Assembly (NCBI RefSeq): GCF_003865075.1
Contig: NZ_BHWB01000002.1
Coordinates: forward strand, 434,001 to 498,000
Direction of reading: 5' to 3'
From: Bacteroides faecalis
GTDB lineage: Bacteria > Bacteroidota > Bacteroidia > Bacteroidales > Bacteroidaceae
DNA length: 64,000 nucleotides
The notes under the pieces were generated by a model that was given only the letters and a program-made list of their open reading frames with translations, had not been told where the DNA came from and did not search any database. Below are positions 19,217 to 27,479 of the stretch, piece after piece (positions within the stretch are counted from its first letter, which is position 1; every line of letters begins with the position of its first letter). The position numbers were made by a program, and so were the translations under genes.

Positions 19217-20155
19217 ATGATAATTAGTGCCAGCCGCCGGACAGACATTCCGGCTTTCTTCTCAGAGTGGTTTTTCAATCGGATAAAAGAAGGATATGTA
19301 TTGGTTCCTAATCCTTTTAATCCTAAAATGCTCAGTAAAATCTCACTGAGTCCGATCGTTATAGACTGTATTGTATTCTGGACCAAGAATCCGGGACCTA
19401 TGTTGAATAACTTGAATCAACTAAAGGATTATAAATACTATTTTCAATTCACCCTTAATCCATATGGAAATAAGCTAGAAATTAACTTACCATCGATTAG
19501 CAAACGGATAGATACCTTTAAACGACTTTCAGATAAAATAGGTAGAGAAAAAGTAATCTGGCGATATGATCCCATATTAACAAATGACGAATTTAATGTA
19601 TCTTTTCATCAAGAAAGATTTGCGATGATCGCTGACAAACTTAAAGATCATACAGAAAAATGCATGCTTGGCTTTATTGACCATTATCCACATATCTTTA
19701 ATGCAATGAGGCAATTCAATATCCAACCTTTAAGGAAAGATGAAATCGAAAATATGGCTATTTCATTCAAAAGTACGATTAATAACTATCCTTCCATTCA
19801 ATTAGAAACCTGTACTACCAAAGTGGATTTAAAACATCTAGGTATCACGAACGGCATGTGTATCGATAAAATTCATATCGAACGAATAACAGGTTATCCC
19901 ATTCTCGCAAAAAAAGACAAGAATCAAAGGTCAGTCTGCAATTGCATTGAGAGTATCGACATAGGTACTTATGAAAGTTGCCAAAACGGATGTATCTATT
20001 GTTACGCAATTAAAGGTAAATACAATCATATAGAATATAATATGCAGAAACATGATAAAAACTTGCCTCTACTTATAGGACACCCATCAGAAAATGATAT
20101 AATAAAAGAAAGGAAAATACTTAGTTTACGAAATGATCAGTTCTCACTTTTTTAG
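19217..20155 (+). CDS. DUF1848 domain protein
   Basis: A 312-residue soluble protein of DUF1848. It opens with the family signature ISASRRTDIPAFFSEWF, followed by PNPFNPK, DCIVFWTKNPGPML and FQFTLNPYG. Near the end a Cys cluster, SVCNCIESIDIGTYESCQNG then CIYCYAIKGKYN, is the likely iron-sulfur or metal site. The family is often described as radical-SAM-like, but the usual CxxxCxxC at the N-terminus is absent here, so the chemistry is unknown. The start is fixed by the N-terminal signature. Its downstream neighbour on the opposite strand is sRNA copy 2. Confidence 0.9.
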   Translation: MIISASRRTDIPAFFSEWFFNRIKEGYVLVPNPFNPKMLSKISLSPIVIDCIVFWTKNPGPMLNNLNQLKDYKYYFQFTLNPYGNKLEINLPSISKRIDTFKRLSDKIGREKVIWRYDPILTNDEFNVSFHQERFAMIADKLKDHTEKCMLGFIDHYPHIFNAMRQFNIQPLRKDEIENMAISFKSTINNYPSIQLETCTTKVDLKHLGITNGMCIDKIHIERITGYPILAKKDKNQRSVCNCIESIDIGTYESCQNGCIYCYAIKGKYNHIEYNMQKHDKNLPLLIGHPSENDIIKERKILSLRNDQFSLF

Positions 20156-20161
20156 GGGCAT

Positions 20162-20227
20162 AAAAAAAGGCTATCTATCCCAGACAGCCAATCTTTGTTA
20201 ACCTTAAATCTAATACTATGAAAAACA
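20162..20227 (-). ncRNA. sRNA candidate, dispersed family, copy 2
   Basis: About 66 nt on the minus strand: a 5' core with GTGTTTTTCATAGTATTAG and ATTTAAGGTTAACAAAG, then the hairpin GGCTGTCT/AGATAGCC (20169-20189) and a seven-T run. The core is identical to copy 3 over more than 35 nt, while the hairpin sequence differs but still pairs. Confidence 0.78.
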
Positions 20228-20232
20228 CATTG

Positions 20233-20302
20233 CAAAGATACGGGTTTCTGACTTATCTCCAAATTATTACGGAAAAACGCAATGTTTTATAACATGGTTT
20301 AA
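20233..20302 (-). promoter_or_regulatory. Promoter and conserved upstream box of sRNA copy 2
   Basis: Minus-strand TTTG (20263-20260), 19 nt, TATCTTTG (20240-20233). The upstream box TTAAACCATGTTAT (20302-20289) is at the same distance from the -33 box as in copies 1 and 3. Confidence 0.75.
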
Positions 20303-20503
20303 TAGAATCGTAATCACATTAACAAATAATTGAACTGTCATTAACATTTTGTAGTTTTCTTAAATATATAAAGCTTCCAGACGAAAAGAGATGCTAAAGT
20401 TTACGAACCAACTAATGAATCTTATTAAAGAGGGTTTACTAGGGATAACAAATTATAGGACTATATGTTATTGATGAAAGGTAACCATCTAAAAATCATC
20501 ATA

Positions 20504-21283
20504 ATGAAGAGATTTGAAAATAAAGTAGCCATCATCACCGGAGCGGCCAGTGGTATTGGCGAAGCAACCACACGCCGGCTTGTATCGGAAGGTGGCAAAG
20601 TAGTTATTGCCGACCATTCCATAGAAAATGCAGATAAACTTGCTACCGAACTTACTCAGTCAGGAGCCGATGTACGCTCTATCTATTTTTCTGCCACAGA
20701 ATTATATAGTTGCAAGCAATTGATTGAGTTTGCAAAGAAGGAATATGGTCAAATAGACATTTTAGTTAATAATGTAGGGGGAACCAATCCTAAACAAGAC
20801 CTAAATATCGAGAAACTGGATATTGATTACTTCGACGAGGCTTTTCACTTGAATCTTTGTTGTACCATGTATCTCTCTCAACAAATTATCCCCATCATGA
20901 CTGCTCATAATGGAGGAAACATTGTAAATATTGCTTCTGTCAGTGGAATTACAGCCGATACTAACGGAACGTTATATGGTGCCAGCAAAGCGGGAGTCAT
21001 AAACCTTACCAAATATATCGCAACTCAAATAGGAAAGAAAAATATTCGTTGCAATGCTGTGGCACCAGGATTAATTCTCACCCCTGCTGCTTTAAACAAT
21101 CTAAATGAAGAGGTCAGAAATATCTTTCTGGGACAATGTGCCACTCCTTATCTGGGAGAACCCGAAGATATTGCAGCTACTATTGCTTTTTTAGCTTCAA
21201 ACGATGCTCGTTACATCACAGGACAAACGATTGTTGTAGACGGTGGATTGACAATTCATAATCCTACTGTCGAATTATCATAA
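20504..21283 (+). CDS. SDR-family oxidoreductase
   Basis: A classical short-chain dehydrogenase of 259 residues from the Met at 20504. It has the cofactor motif TGAASGIG near residue 12, NNVG near 90, catalytic Ser in IASVSG, the YGASK pair (Tyr and Lys) and the tail TGQTIVVDGG. Asp at the end of strand 2 (VIADHS) suggests NAD over NADP. An upstream Met (20465) adds 13 residues that the family lacks. The gene lies just before the TetR regulator, which could control it, and resembles 3-oxoacyl-reductase-like SDRs, but the substrate is unknown. Confidence 0.88.
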   Translation: MKRFENKVAIITGAASGIGEATTRRLVSEGGKVVIADHSIENADKLATELTQSGADVRSIYFSATELYSCKQLIEFAKKEYGQIDILVNNVGGTNPKQDLNIEKLDIDYFDEAFHLNLCCTMYLSQQIIPIMTAHNGGNIVNIASVSGITADTNGTLYGASKAGVINLTKYIATQIGKKNIRCNAVAPGLILTPAALNNLNEEVRNIFLGQCATPYLGEPEDIAATIAFLASNDARYITGQTIVVDGGLTIHNPTVELS

Positions 21284-21300
21284 AATAAATCTCTTTTTCT

Positions 21301-21348
21301 TTTGATGTTACCGATAGGAAACATACTTTTGTGACCAATCAGTAACAT
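21301..21348 (+). promoter_or_regulatory. Promoter with TetR-type operator
   Basis: TTTG (21301-21304), 19 nt, then TACTTTTG (21324-21331) is a consensus promoter for the tetR gene. Overlapping it are two inverted half-sites, ATGTTACCGAT (21305-21315) and ATCAGTAACAT (21338-21348), complementary at 10 of 11 positions and 22 nt apart. One lies between the boxes and one around the transcription start. Autorepression is the natural reading. Confidence 0.65.
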
Positions 21349-21358
21349 ATATAAATCA

Positions 21359-21958
21359 ATGGAAAAAGAGATTATTAAAAACAGACAGGCAACAGAACTA
21401 ACTTTAATCAAAGCCGTTAATGACATTATCGAAGAAAGTGGCTTTGAAGGGTTAGGAATCAATGCTGTAGCTACCAAAGCAGGAGTTTCAAAAATGCTGA
21501 TCTATCGTTATTTTAACTCACTGGATGGATTGATTGCCGCTTATATTCAGGAGAATGATTATTGGATCAACTTTGAGGAGAAACTACCTGACGCAGAACA
21601 TATAGGAGAATTCATCAAACAAATGTTTAAAAAACAAATCGAACAGCTAAGAAGGAATTATACATTAAAACGGCTTTATCGTTGGGAGTTGGCAACGGAC
21701 AACAAAATTGTTAAGGAACTTCGCGATAAACGAGAGGAAAAGGGAATTTGGCTCGTAGAAACTGTTAGCAAACTTTCTAAACATCCACAAAAAGAAACAG
21801 CCGCTATGGCTTCTATTATTACTGCTGCAATCAGCTATCTGGCATTACTTGAAGAAAGCTGTCCGGTTTACAATGGACTTAAATTACAAGAAGAGAGCGG
21901 ATGGATGCAACTGAACGAAGGAATTAATTTACTCATCGACCTTTGGTTAAAAAAGTAA
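21359..21958 (+). CDS. TetR-family transcriptional regulator
   Basis: A 199-residue repressor with an N-terminal helix-turn-helix at about 25-58 (INAVATKAGVSKMLIYRYFN) and a helical ligand-binding C-terminal domain. It is transcribed from the promoter that carries the inverted repeat and lies between an SDR gene and a broken DUF2271/barrel locus plus an Acg-type nitroreductase. It may regulate either side. Ligand unknown. Confidence 0.9.
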   Translation: MEKEIIKNRQATELTLIKAVNDIIEESGFEGLGINAVATKAGVSKMLIYRYFNSLDGLIAAYIQENDYWINFEEKLPDAEHIGEFIKQMFKKQIEQLRRNYTLKRLYRWELATDNKIVKELRDKREEKGIWLVETVSKLSKHPQKETAAMASIITAAISYLALLEESCPVYNGLKLQEESGWMQLNEGINLLIDLWLKK

Positions 21959-21968
21959 TCCTAAGACT

Positions 21969-22800
21969 ATGAAAACAATGACAATTATAGCAATGTGGTT
22001 TATCACTTTAATAAATAGTGGATGCAACCAGGATTTAATAGATTATCATAGCAATGATCTAAAAATTTCGATTGAGAAAGGAGATGAATGGCTACACGAC
22101 TTTCCGCTTTTTATGGGAATCAACAAAAAGAACCCTCCCCAAATTGCAACTCAATCCTGGCAATCTTCCAAAGGAAACCGCAGGAAAGAAGCTTTACCAC
22201 ATTGGTGCTATCAAAGAGGAATACAGTATGAAGACGGTTTGTATCTTCCAACAAAAAAATCACCATTGATCGATGGTATCAGTGGAGCTACTCCGAAAGG
22301 TAGTTTCCATATAAAAATGGAACCGACCCAAAAGATAAAGCAGTTTATTATCAAAGTCGAAATCAATCATTCTACAGATTTCAATGAGCCAACCGTCTCA
22401 TACACCTTTCACATGGGAGTTAATGGCACATTATCACATTAATCGTCATTTTACCATCGGCGCAGGATCCGGACTTTCTTTTTATGAAAAACTCCTCATT
22501 CCATTATACGCCAGTACGCAGTTTTTCTTTACTAAACCAAAGAAAGTCGTTCCCTACTTAGAATGTAATATCGGAGGATCTTTTGCTACGGATAAAAAAA
22601 CAAACGGAGGCTTCTACCTCTCCCCTTCATTTGGAATACAATTCAAAACCACACATAAGCTAAAAATTAATCTGGCTTTAGGTTATGAATTACAAGAATT
22701 AGAAAGATTGAAAAAACGAACTGATGAATATTTCCACACAGAGTTTACAGAAGAATTATCTCATCATTCAATCAAACTAAAAGTAGGTTTAACCTACTAA
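21969..22800 (+). pseudogene. Chimeric remnant: DUF2271 lipoprotein fused to an outer-membrane barrel end
   Basis: The first frame (21969-22442) starts as a lipoprotein (signal then CNQDLIDYHSN) and carries DUF2271 text, ATQSWQSSKGNRRKEALPHW and DGISGATPKGSFHIKM. However, a strand is missing after NKKNPPQI, and the family ends abruptly at STDFNEP. From there the DNA codes, in the frame 22384-22800, for beta-barrel strands such as INRHFTIGAGSGLSFYEKLL, ending in SHHSIKLKVGLTY. A deletion has thus joined two genes out of frame. The barrel piece has no signal peptide. It is 10 bp after tetR and 40 bp before the nitroreductase. Confidence 0.7.
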
Positions 22801-22840
22801 TATATTACCAGAAACCGATAATCATCATAACCAAAGAATT

Positions 22841-23824
22841 ATGGACACACAATTCATGATAGAGCAGGCAATAAAAGCGCCTTCGGGACATAACACCCAA
22901 CCATGGTTATTTCACATCAATGAAAATAGTATTGAGATCCATCCTGATTTCAGCAAAACATTAAAGGTAGTAGACGCCAGTCACCGCGAATTATTCATTT
23001 CATTAGGTTGTGCAGCAGAAAATCTATGTATTGCCGCACAATCCAAAGGATATACTTATGGAATAGAAATCTCAAACGATGGAATAATTACAATTCAATT
23101 AATGTCCCAAGTTAATGAAGGAGTAACATCAACCAATAAAAACCTGAACTCCTTACTCGAACAAATTAATAAGCGACAAAATAATCGAAGTGTTTACAAC
23201 GGACAGACAATTAGGAATACGATTTTAAAAGAAACCATATCAATAAATCAAGAACAGAATATTCAACTTCACTACTGGAAAAATGGCACTTCCGAATTTG
23301 ATCAACTGCTTCGTCTCATTTTAAAAGGAAATGAAATTCAAATGAGCGATCCTTTGTTTAAGACAGAATTAAAATCATGGATGAGATTCAATAAACGCCA
23401 CGAAAAGAAAACCAACGACGGATTAAGTTATGCTGTTTTCGGAGCACCTAACCTTCCGAAATGGATATCTCGTTCCATTATAAGTACCTGTCTAACACCT
23501 GGGATTCAGAATAAAAGCGACCGGAAGAAAATCAACTCGTCCTCTCACCTCATTCTGTTTACTATCAAAGAAGACACACCCAAAACATGGATTGCGGCAG
23601 GAAGAATATTAGAACGTTTTCTATTAAATACTACCCAACATGATATAGCAACTGCATTTATGAATCAACCCTGCGAGATCGCTTCCCTTTCAGAACAAAT
23701 ACAAAAAGAGGTTTTAAAAGAAAATGGAGAAGAAATTCCCATCCTACTTTTACGAGTAGGATATGCCCAACCAATGCCTTATTCGCCTAGAAAAAAAGTA
23801 AGTGAGGTAATTATTGGCAATTAG
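22841..23824 (+). CDS. Acg-type nitroreductase-family protein
   Basis: A 327-residue member of the Acg branch of FMN-binding nitroreductases. It opens with MIEQAIKAPSGHNTQPWLF, the family signature, and has LFISLGCAAENLCIAAQ and RQNNRSVYNG. Near the end are TAFMNQPCEI and LLLRVGYAQPMPYSPRK. In Acg proteins the flavin is held in a monomer with an internal lid, and the role is uncertain (flavin sequestration or stress). The gene is likely co-transcribed with tetR through the broken DUF2271 locus. Confidence 0.85.
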   Translation: MDTQFMIEQAIKAPSGHNTQPWLFHINENSIEIHPDFSKTLKVVDASHRELFISLGCAAENLCIAAQSKGYTYGIEISNDGIITIQLMSQVNEGVTSTNKNLNSLLEQINKRQNNRSVYNGQTIRNTILKETISINQEQNIQLHYWKNGTSEFDQLLRLILKGNEIQMSDPLFKTELKSWMRFNKRHEKKTNDGLSYAVFGAPNLPKWISRSIISTCLTPGIQNKSDRKKINSSSHLILFTIKEDTPKTWIAAGRILERFLLNTTQHDIATAFMNQPCEIASLSEQIQKEVLKENGEEIPILLLRVGYAQPMPYSPRKKVSEVIIGN

Positions 23825-23885
23825 ACACCAGCTTTGACCAACAAAAACTAACTTTACAGCGTTTTCTATCATAAAGAACCAACAA

Positions 23886-25055
23886 ATGATTGTCAGAACG
23901 CTACTAGATACAGATCTTTATAAGTTTACCACTTCGTATGCTTATATCAAACTGTTTCCATCTGCTATGGGAACCTTCAGTTTCAATGACAGAAACGAGA
24001 CGAAATATACCGAAGAGTTTCTGGAAACACTAAAAACGGAAATCAATAATCTGAACCAATTAAGACTTACGGAAGAAGAACTGGAATATATGACTCGTAA
24101 TTGCCGTTTCCTTCCAAGAGTCTATTGGGAATGGTTATCCTCTTTCCGCTTCGATCCTCACAAAATTAAAATTCATCTGGACGAAGAACACCATCTACAC
24201 ATTGAAGTAAGTGATTTTCTTTATAAAGTCACTTTATATGAGGTTCCTTTACTCGCTATTGTTTCCGAAATCAAAAATAAGTTCTCAGGTAATATAGCGG
24301 ATATGAGTGATATCCTTTGTAAACTGTCAGAAAAAGTAGAATTATCCAATCGTAATCAACTTCGTTTTTCTGAGTTTGGTACACGCAGAAGATTCTCGAC
24401 AGATGTACAAGAAGCCGTTATCAAAAAACTGAATGAAACAGCCCGATATTGCACAGGCACTTCCAACTGTTATTTTGCAATGAAATACGATATGAAAATG
24501 ATGGGCACCCATCCTCATGAATGGTTTATGTTTCATGGTGCACAATTCGGATATAAACATGCTAATTACATGGCACTTGAAAATTGGGTCAATGTGTACG
24601 ATGGAGATTTAGGAATCGCTCTGTCCGACACATACACTTCCGATATTTTTCTCAGCAACATAAGCCGTAAGCAAGCAAAGTTATTTGATGGAGTACGGTG
24701 TGATTCTGGCAATGAATTCAAATTCATCGACAAACTAATTGCCCGCTACAAAGAGCTAGGTATTGATGCAACAACTAAAGTGATCGTCTTCAGCAATGCC
24801 CTCGACTTTACCAAAGCATTAGAAATTCAGGAATATTGCCAGAATAAAATCCGTTGTTCTTTCGGAATTGGTACGAATCTCACCAATGATACAGGTTTCG
24901 AGCCTTCCAATATTGTGATGAAGCTAACTCAATGTAAGATGAATGTCAATCAGAAATGGAGAGAATGTATCAAACTATCGGATGACGAGGGAAAACATTC
25001 AGGTAATCCGGAAGAAGTCAAAGCCTGTCTGTACGAACTAAGATTAAGTAAATGA
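23886..25055 (+). CDS. pncB: Nicotinate phosphoribosyltransferase
   Basis: Joins nicotinate and PRPP to make nicotinate mononucleotide in NAD salvage. It has 389 residues, as expected of the bacterial form. Landmarks are the start LLDTDLYKFTTSYAYIKLFP, FSEFGTRRRFS (substrate site), MGTHPHEWFMFHGAQ, whose HPHEW His is the candidate phosphorylated residue, TYTSDIFLS and FDGVRCDSGNEF (PRPP-phosphate region), and FGIGTNLTND. It lies 62 bp after the nitroreductase on the same strand. Confidence 0.95.
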   Translation: MIVRTLLDTDLYKFTTSYAYIKLFPSAMGTFSFNDRNETKYTEEFLETLKTEINNLNQLRLTEEELEYMTRNCRFLPRVYWEWLSSFRFDPHKIKIHLDEEHHLHIEVSDFLYKVTLYEVPLLAIVSEIKNKFSGNIADMSDILCKLSEKVELSNRNQLRFSEFGTRRRFSTDVQEAVIKKLNETARYCTGTSNCYFAMKYDMKMMGTHPHEWFMFHGAQFGYKHANYMALENWVNVYDGDLGIALSDTYTSDIFLSNISRKQAKLFDGVRCDSGNEFKFIDKLIARYKELGIDATTKVIVFSNALDFTKALEIQEYCQNKIRCSFGIGTNLTNDTGFEPSNIVMKLTQCKMNVNQKWRECIKLSDDEGKHSGNPEEVKACLYELRLSK

Positions 25056-25165
25056 TAATATATAAAAGAAACCACCTCATTTTTATATGGGAGAAAATTA
25101 AAAACAAACAGATCAGAAAAGACTAATTGAACGCAATAAATTACGAATATTAAAAGTATGGACAT

Positions 25166-25227
25166 AAAAAAGGAGCAACGCCTTGCTCCAACCTTTGTTA
25201 ACCTTAAATCTAATACTATGAAAAACA
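25166..25227 (-). ncRNA. sRNA candidate, dispersed family, copy 3
   Basis: About 62 nt on the minus strand. The core is identical to copy 2, followed by a perfect 7-bp hairpin GGAGCAA/TTGCTCC (25172-25189) and a six-T run. It sits in the gap between the convergent pncB and thioredoxin genes. Confidence 0.78.
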
Positions 25228-25232
25228 CATTG

Positions 25233-25303
25233 CAAAGATACGGACTTTTGACATATCTGCAAATTATCCAAATAAAAAAGTATGTTTTATAACATGATTT
25301 AAA
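25233..25303 (-). promoter_or_regulatory. Promoter and conserved upstream box of sRNA copy 3
   Basis: Minus-strand TTTG (25263-25260), 19 nt, TATCTTTG (25240-25233). The upstream box TTTAAATCATGTTAT (25303-25289) has one change from the other copies (C to T) at the same spacing. Confidence 0.75.
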
Positions 25304-25341
25304 ACTTACAGTAGAAAACATACTCTTTTATTAATATTTTT

Positions 25342-25671
25342 TCAAGACTTAAACTCTTTGACGGCTCTCTCAAGTCTTTCAAGACTTAATTCACCTGACT
25401 GTCTCCATAACTGTTCTCCTTTTCTAAAAAGAATAAATGTAGGAGTCCCTTCAATAGTATAGAAATCAGCAAGAGCATCTTCTTGGTCAACATCAATTTG
25501 CACTACCTCAAGTGTACCTTCCATCAATTTTTTAAATTCTTCAACCACAGGTTGCATACGTCTGCAATGAGGACACCATGTTGCGTAAAATTCTGCCATT
25601 ACCCAATCGTCATTAGCTAACTTTTCTTTGTTTCTCGCCTCTCGGGCAATCTTCTTCTCTTTCATACTCAT
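25342..25671 (-). CDS. Thioredoxin-family protein
   Basis: A 109-residue single-domain thioredoxin fold with active site WCPHC (Cys33 and Cys36) instead of the classical WCGPC. A CPHC pair is typical of DsbA-like oxidants, so its redox potential is probably higher than that of TrxA. The cis-Pro is in EGTPTFILF, and FYATWCPHCRRMQPVVEEF is diagnostic. There is no signal peptide, so it is probably cytoplasmic. A second Met (25665) could also start it. Confidence 0.9.
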   Translation of the reverse strand: MSMKEKKIAREARNKEKLANDDWVMAEFYATWCPHCRRMQPVVEEFKKLMEGTLEVVQIDVDQEDALADFYTIEGTPTFILFRKGEQLWRQSGELSLERLERAVKEFKS

Positions 25672-25770
25672 TGATATTTTAGTTCATAATTATAAATCCA
25701 ACAATAGATAGAGAGAGAAGGTTTAGTCATTAATCAATAATATACAAAGATTAAACTATTAAGTAACCAC

Positions 25771-25931
25771 AAAAAAACGGTACCTCGATTCACATCGCAG
25801 CACCGTCACAACACAAACACAAAATAAAACACGACAAAACTACTATGCAATCTTCCTGCTATGCCGGGGAGGCATATTACTGACTGATATATATTCGCAT
25901 ACCTACAAGTAGTGTACCAGGCGATTTGCAC
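25771..25931 (-). ncRNA. Structured RNA candidate, tandem copy A
   Basis: About 160 nt on the minus strand from GTGCAAATCGCC. It has an inner hairpin ATGCC/GGCAT (loop TCCCC) inside an outer helix GTAAT/ATTGC, then a terminator stem ACGGTGC/GTACCGT (25777-25806) and a T-run. Compared with copy B, the changed bases mostly keep pairs as wobbles. No clear -33/-7 promoter lies ahead of this copy. Confidence 0.55.
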
Positions 25932-25990
25932 TATATATAACAACACTGTTTTCTTTTTGTTCACAAGTAATCGAAAAAAAATTATGATAA

Positions 25991-26151
25991 AAAAAAACGG
26001 CACCCCGATTCACATCGCAGCACCGTCACAACACAAACACAAAATAAAACACGACAAAACTACTATGCAATCTTCCTGTTATGCCAGGGAGGCATATTGC
26101 TGACTCATATATATTCACATACCTACAAGTAGTGTATCAGGCGATTTGCAC
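25991..26151 (-). ncRNA. Structured RNA candidate, tandem copy B
   Basis: The second unit, about 50 nt downstream of the amidase stop. The outer helix is GCAAT/ATTGC, the inner hairpin ATGCC/GGCAT (loop TCCCT), and the terminator stem ACGGTGC/GTGCCGT (25997-26026) is followed by eight or more Ts on the minus strand. It could be an independent small RNA or the processed 3' end of the amidase mRNA. A -7-like TATATATG is present at 26158-26151 but the TTTG is 23 nt away. Confidence 0.55.
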
Positions 26152-26202
26152 ATATATAACATCCTTGCTCTTTCTTTTGTTCAAAGAAAAAGAGTAAAAA
26201 GT

Positions 26203-27288
26203 TTATTTTTTTGCTTTATAATCTTTTAAAAAGCCTTCCATCAGCCACTTAGAGAGTGCCTGTCGATTAGAACTCATCACCAATCTACGTTGGTCGAAAG
26301 TGTTCTGGATATTTCCTAACTCTACAAAAACAGAAGCAGGAGTCGTATGCGAGAGTACATATAAATTACGCCCACCAACTGTCCCCGAAAATCCCCGGTT
26401 AGGCTGGTGCTTATCATACTTAGCTTCAAACATGTCTTTCATATTATTTGCCAAACGTTTACTTTCCGGTTTTTGAAGAGTATGATAGAAAAAGACATCC
26501 GTTTGTTTACCCTTACTACGGCTGTCCACATGGATAAAGATAGCACGACAATATTTATAGTTCTTACGGTCTTTTTGATAGAGCGTATTAATCTTACTAC
26601 AACGCTGTTGTAGACGTTGCACTTGATTCAACGGAATCGGTGCCCCCATGCAAGTTTCGCGTTTACTATTCGAAAGATAAGGATCATCCCGAATACCATC
26701 TTTAGCGTCTTGAATAATAATACGCACCTCTGCTCCTTCCTCCATCAAATTTCGTGCTAAACGAAGAGCAATATCATACGCATATTCGTCCTCGTGGAGT
26801 TCATGTCTTCCAACTCTTCCGATAGCTCCGGGATCGGGACCTCCATGACCACTGACTACATAGAAACATGCACCTGCGAGTCTGTTAGAAGTAACTTTCA
26901 CATTTGCTAGCGCTTTGCCAAACAAGGGTTCATTTTTAATAGCTCCTATTTTTACGGCTTTAGCCGATTGTAGTGCAGTATCGCTATTTGTATTGTTTGA
27001 GGAAGTATTATTTTCGGATGTCGCTTTCACAGACGTAGAAGAAGCTGTAGATTTCTTCACCGGAGGAATAATATAACTAACTCCCATCTTCAACACTTTA
27101 TTTTTTCCCAACTTCTTCTGATTCAGCTCAACAAAATCATCGTAGTACTTTTTGGGAGAACGGTTATGACGCAACAAAAAAGTAGAAATGCCTTCACCTG
27201 CTTTCGGAGTTGCCTTCTGTTGCGCCCAAAGAGTAGGTACTGAAAAAAAACAAGTAAATAACAAAAGAATATAGAATCTCTTTTTCAT
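26203..27288 (-). CDS. N-acetylmuramoyl-L-alanine amidase (amidase_3)
   Basis: Cuts the amide between muramic acid and L-Ala in peptidoglycan. A signal peptide (1-22, ending LWAQQ) is followed by a LysM-like or glycan-binding stretch (about 30-80, including KKYYDDFVELNQ and SYIIPPVKK), a Ser/Thr linker (about 80-105) and an amidase_3 domain (about 135-361). Zinc-site candidates are His in VVSGHGG, Glu in HELHEDEYAYD and His in AIFIHVDSRS. The catalytic Glu is in ASVFVELGNI. Length 361 is normal. It is a single gene; its 3' side carries the tandem RNA repeats. Confidence 0.92.
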   Translation of the reverse strand: MKKRFYILLLFTCFFSVPTLWAQQKATPKAGEGISTFLLRHNRSPKKYYDDFVELNQKKLGKNKVLKMGVSYIIPPVKKSTASSTSVKATSENNTSSNNTNSDTALQSAKAVKIGAIKNEPLFGKALANVKVTSNRLAGACFYVVSGHGGPDPGAIGRVGRHELHEDEYAYDIALRLARNLMEEGAEVRIIIQDAKDGIRDDPYLSNSKRETCMGAPIPLNQVQRLQQRCSKINTLYQKDRKNYKYCRAIFIHVDSRSKGKQTDVFFYHTLQKPESKRLANNMKDMFEAKYDKHQPNRGFSGTVGGRNLYVLSHTTPASVFVELGNIQNTFDQRRLVMSSNRQALSKWLMEGFLKDYKAKK

Positions 27289-27423
27289 TTCAATACGGAC
27301 TTAGTATGTCATCACAATCAATTATTTCCTCTGGCATATTCTACTGAGAATAACGTGATAATTCCCTATTCTCAATAGTAAACTAAATACTTATGAAGGG
27401 GACAAAAATACAATTATTTTCCT

Positions 27424-27431
27424 TACTTTTG
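27424..27431 (+). promoter_or_regulatory. -7 box upstream of metY
   Basis: TACTTTTG matches TAnnTTTG, 49 nt before the start codon. No TTTG is found at the expected -33 place, so activation by another factor is possible. Confidence 0.4.
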
Positions 27432-27479
27432 CGCCATAAAAACTTTTTTTGGCAATAAAACAATAAATCCGATAACATT

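Larger units (their letters stand above)
25771..26182. repeat. Tandem duplication, two units 220 bp apart
   Basis: Unit A (25771 to about 25962) and unit B (25991 to about 26182) align with a constant 220-bp offset and about 90% identity over about 170 bp. Each starts with an A-run and ends in a short AT-rich stretch. The unit is described below as an RNA candidate because its pairing is kept between the copies. Confidence 0.85.

Noticed and set aside
20218..20292. 24-codon plus-strand frames starting MKNTLQRYG in sRNA copies 2 and 3
   Set aside because: The frames match in length and sequence, but copy 1 does not keep them. The conserved bases are fully explained by the minus-strand promoter and RNA core.
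25771..26182. CRISPR or insertion-sequence interpretation of the repeat pair
   Set aside because: Only two units, 220 bp apart, with no spacers, no transposase and no terminal inverted repeats.
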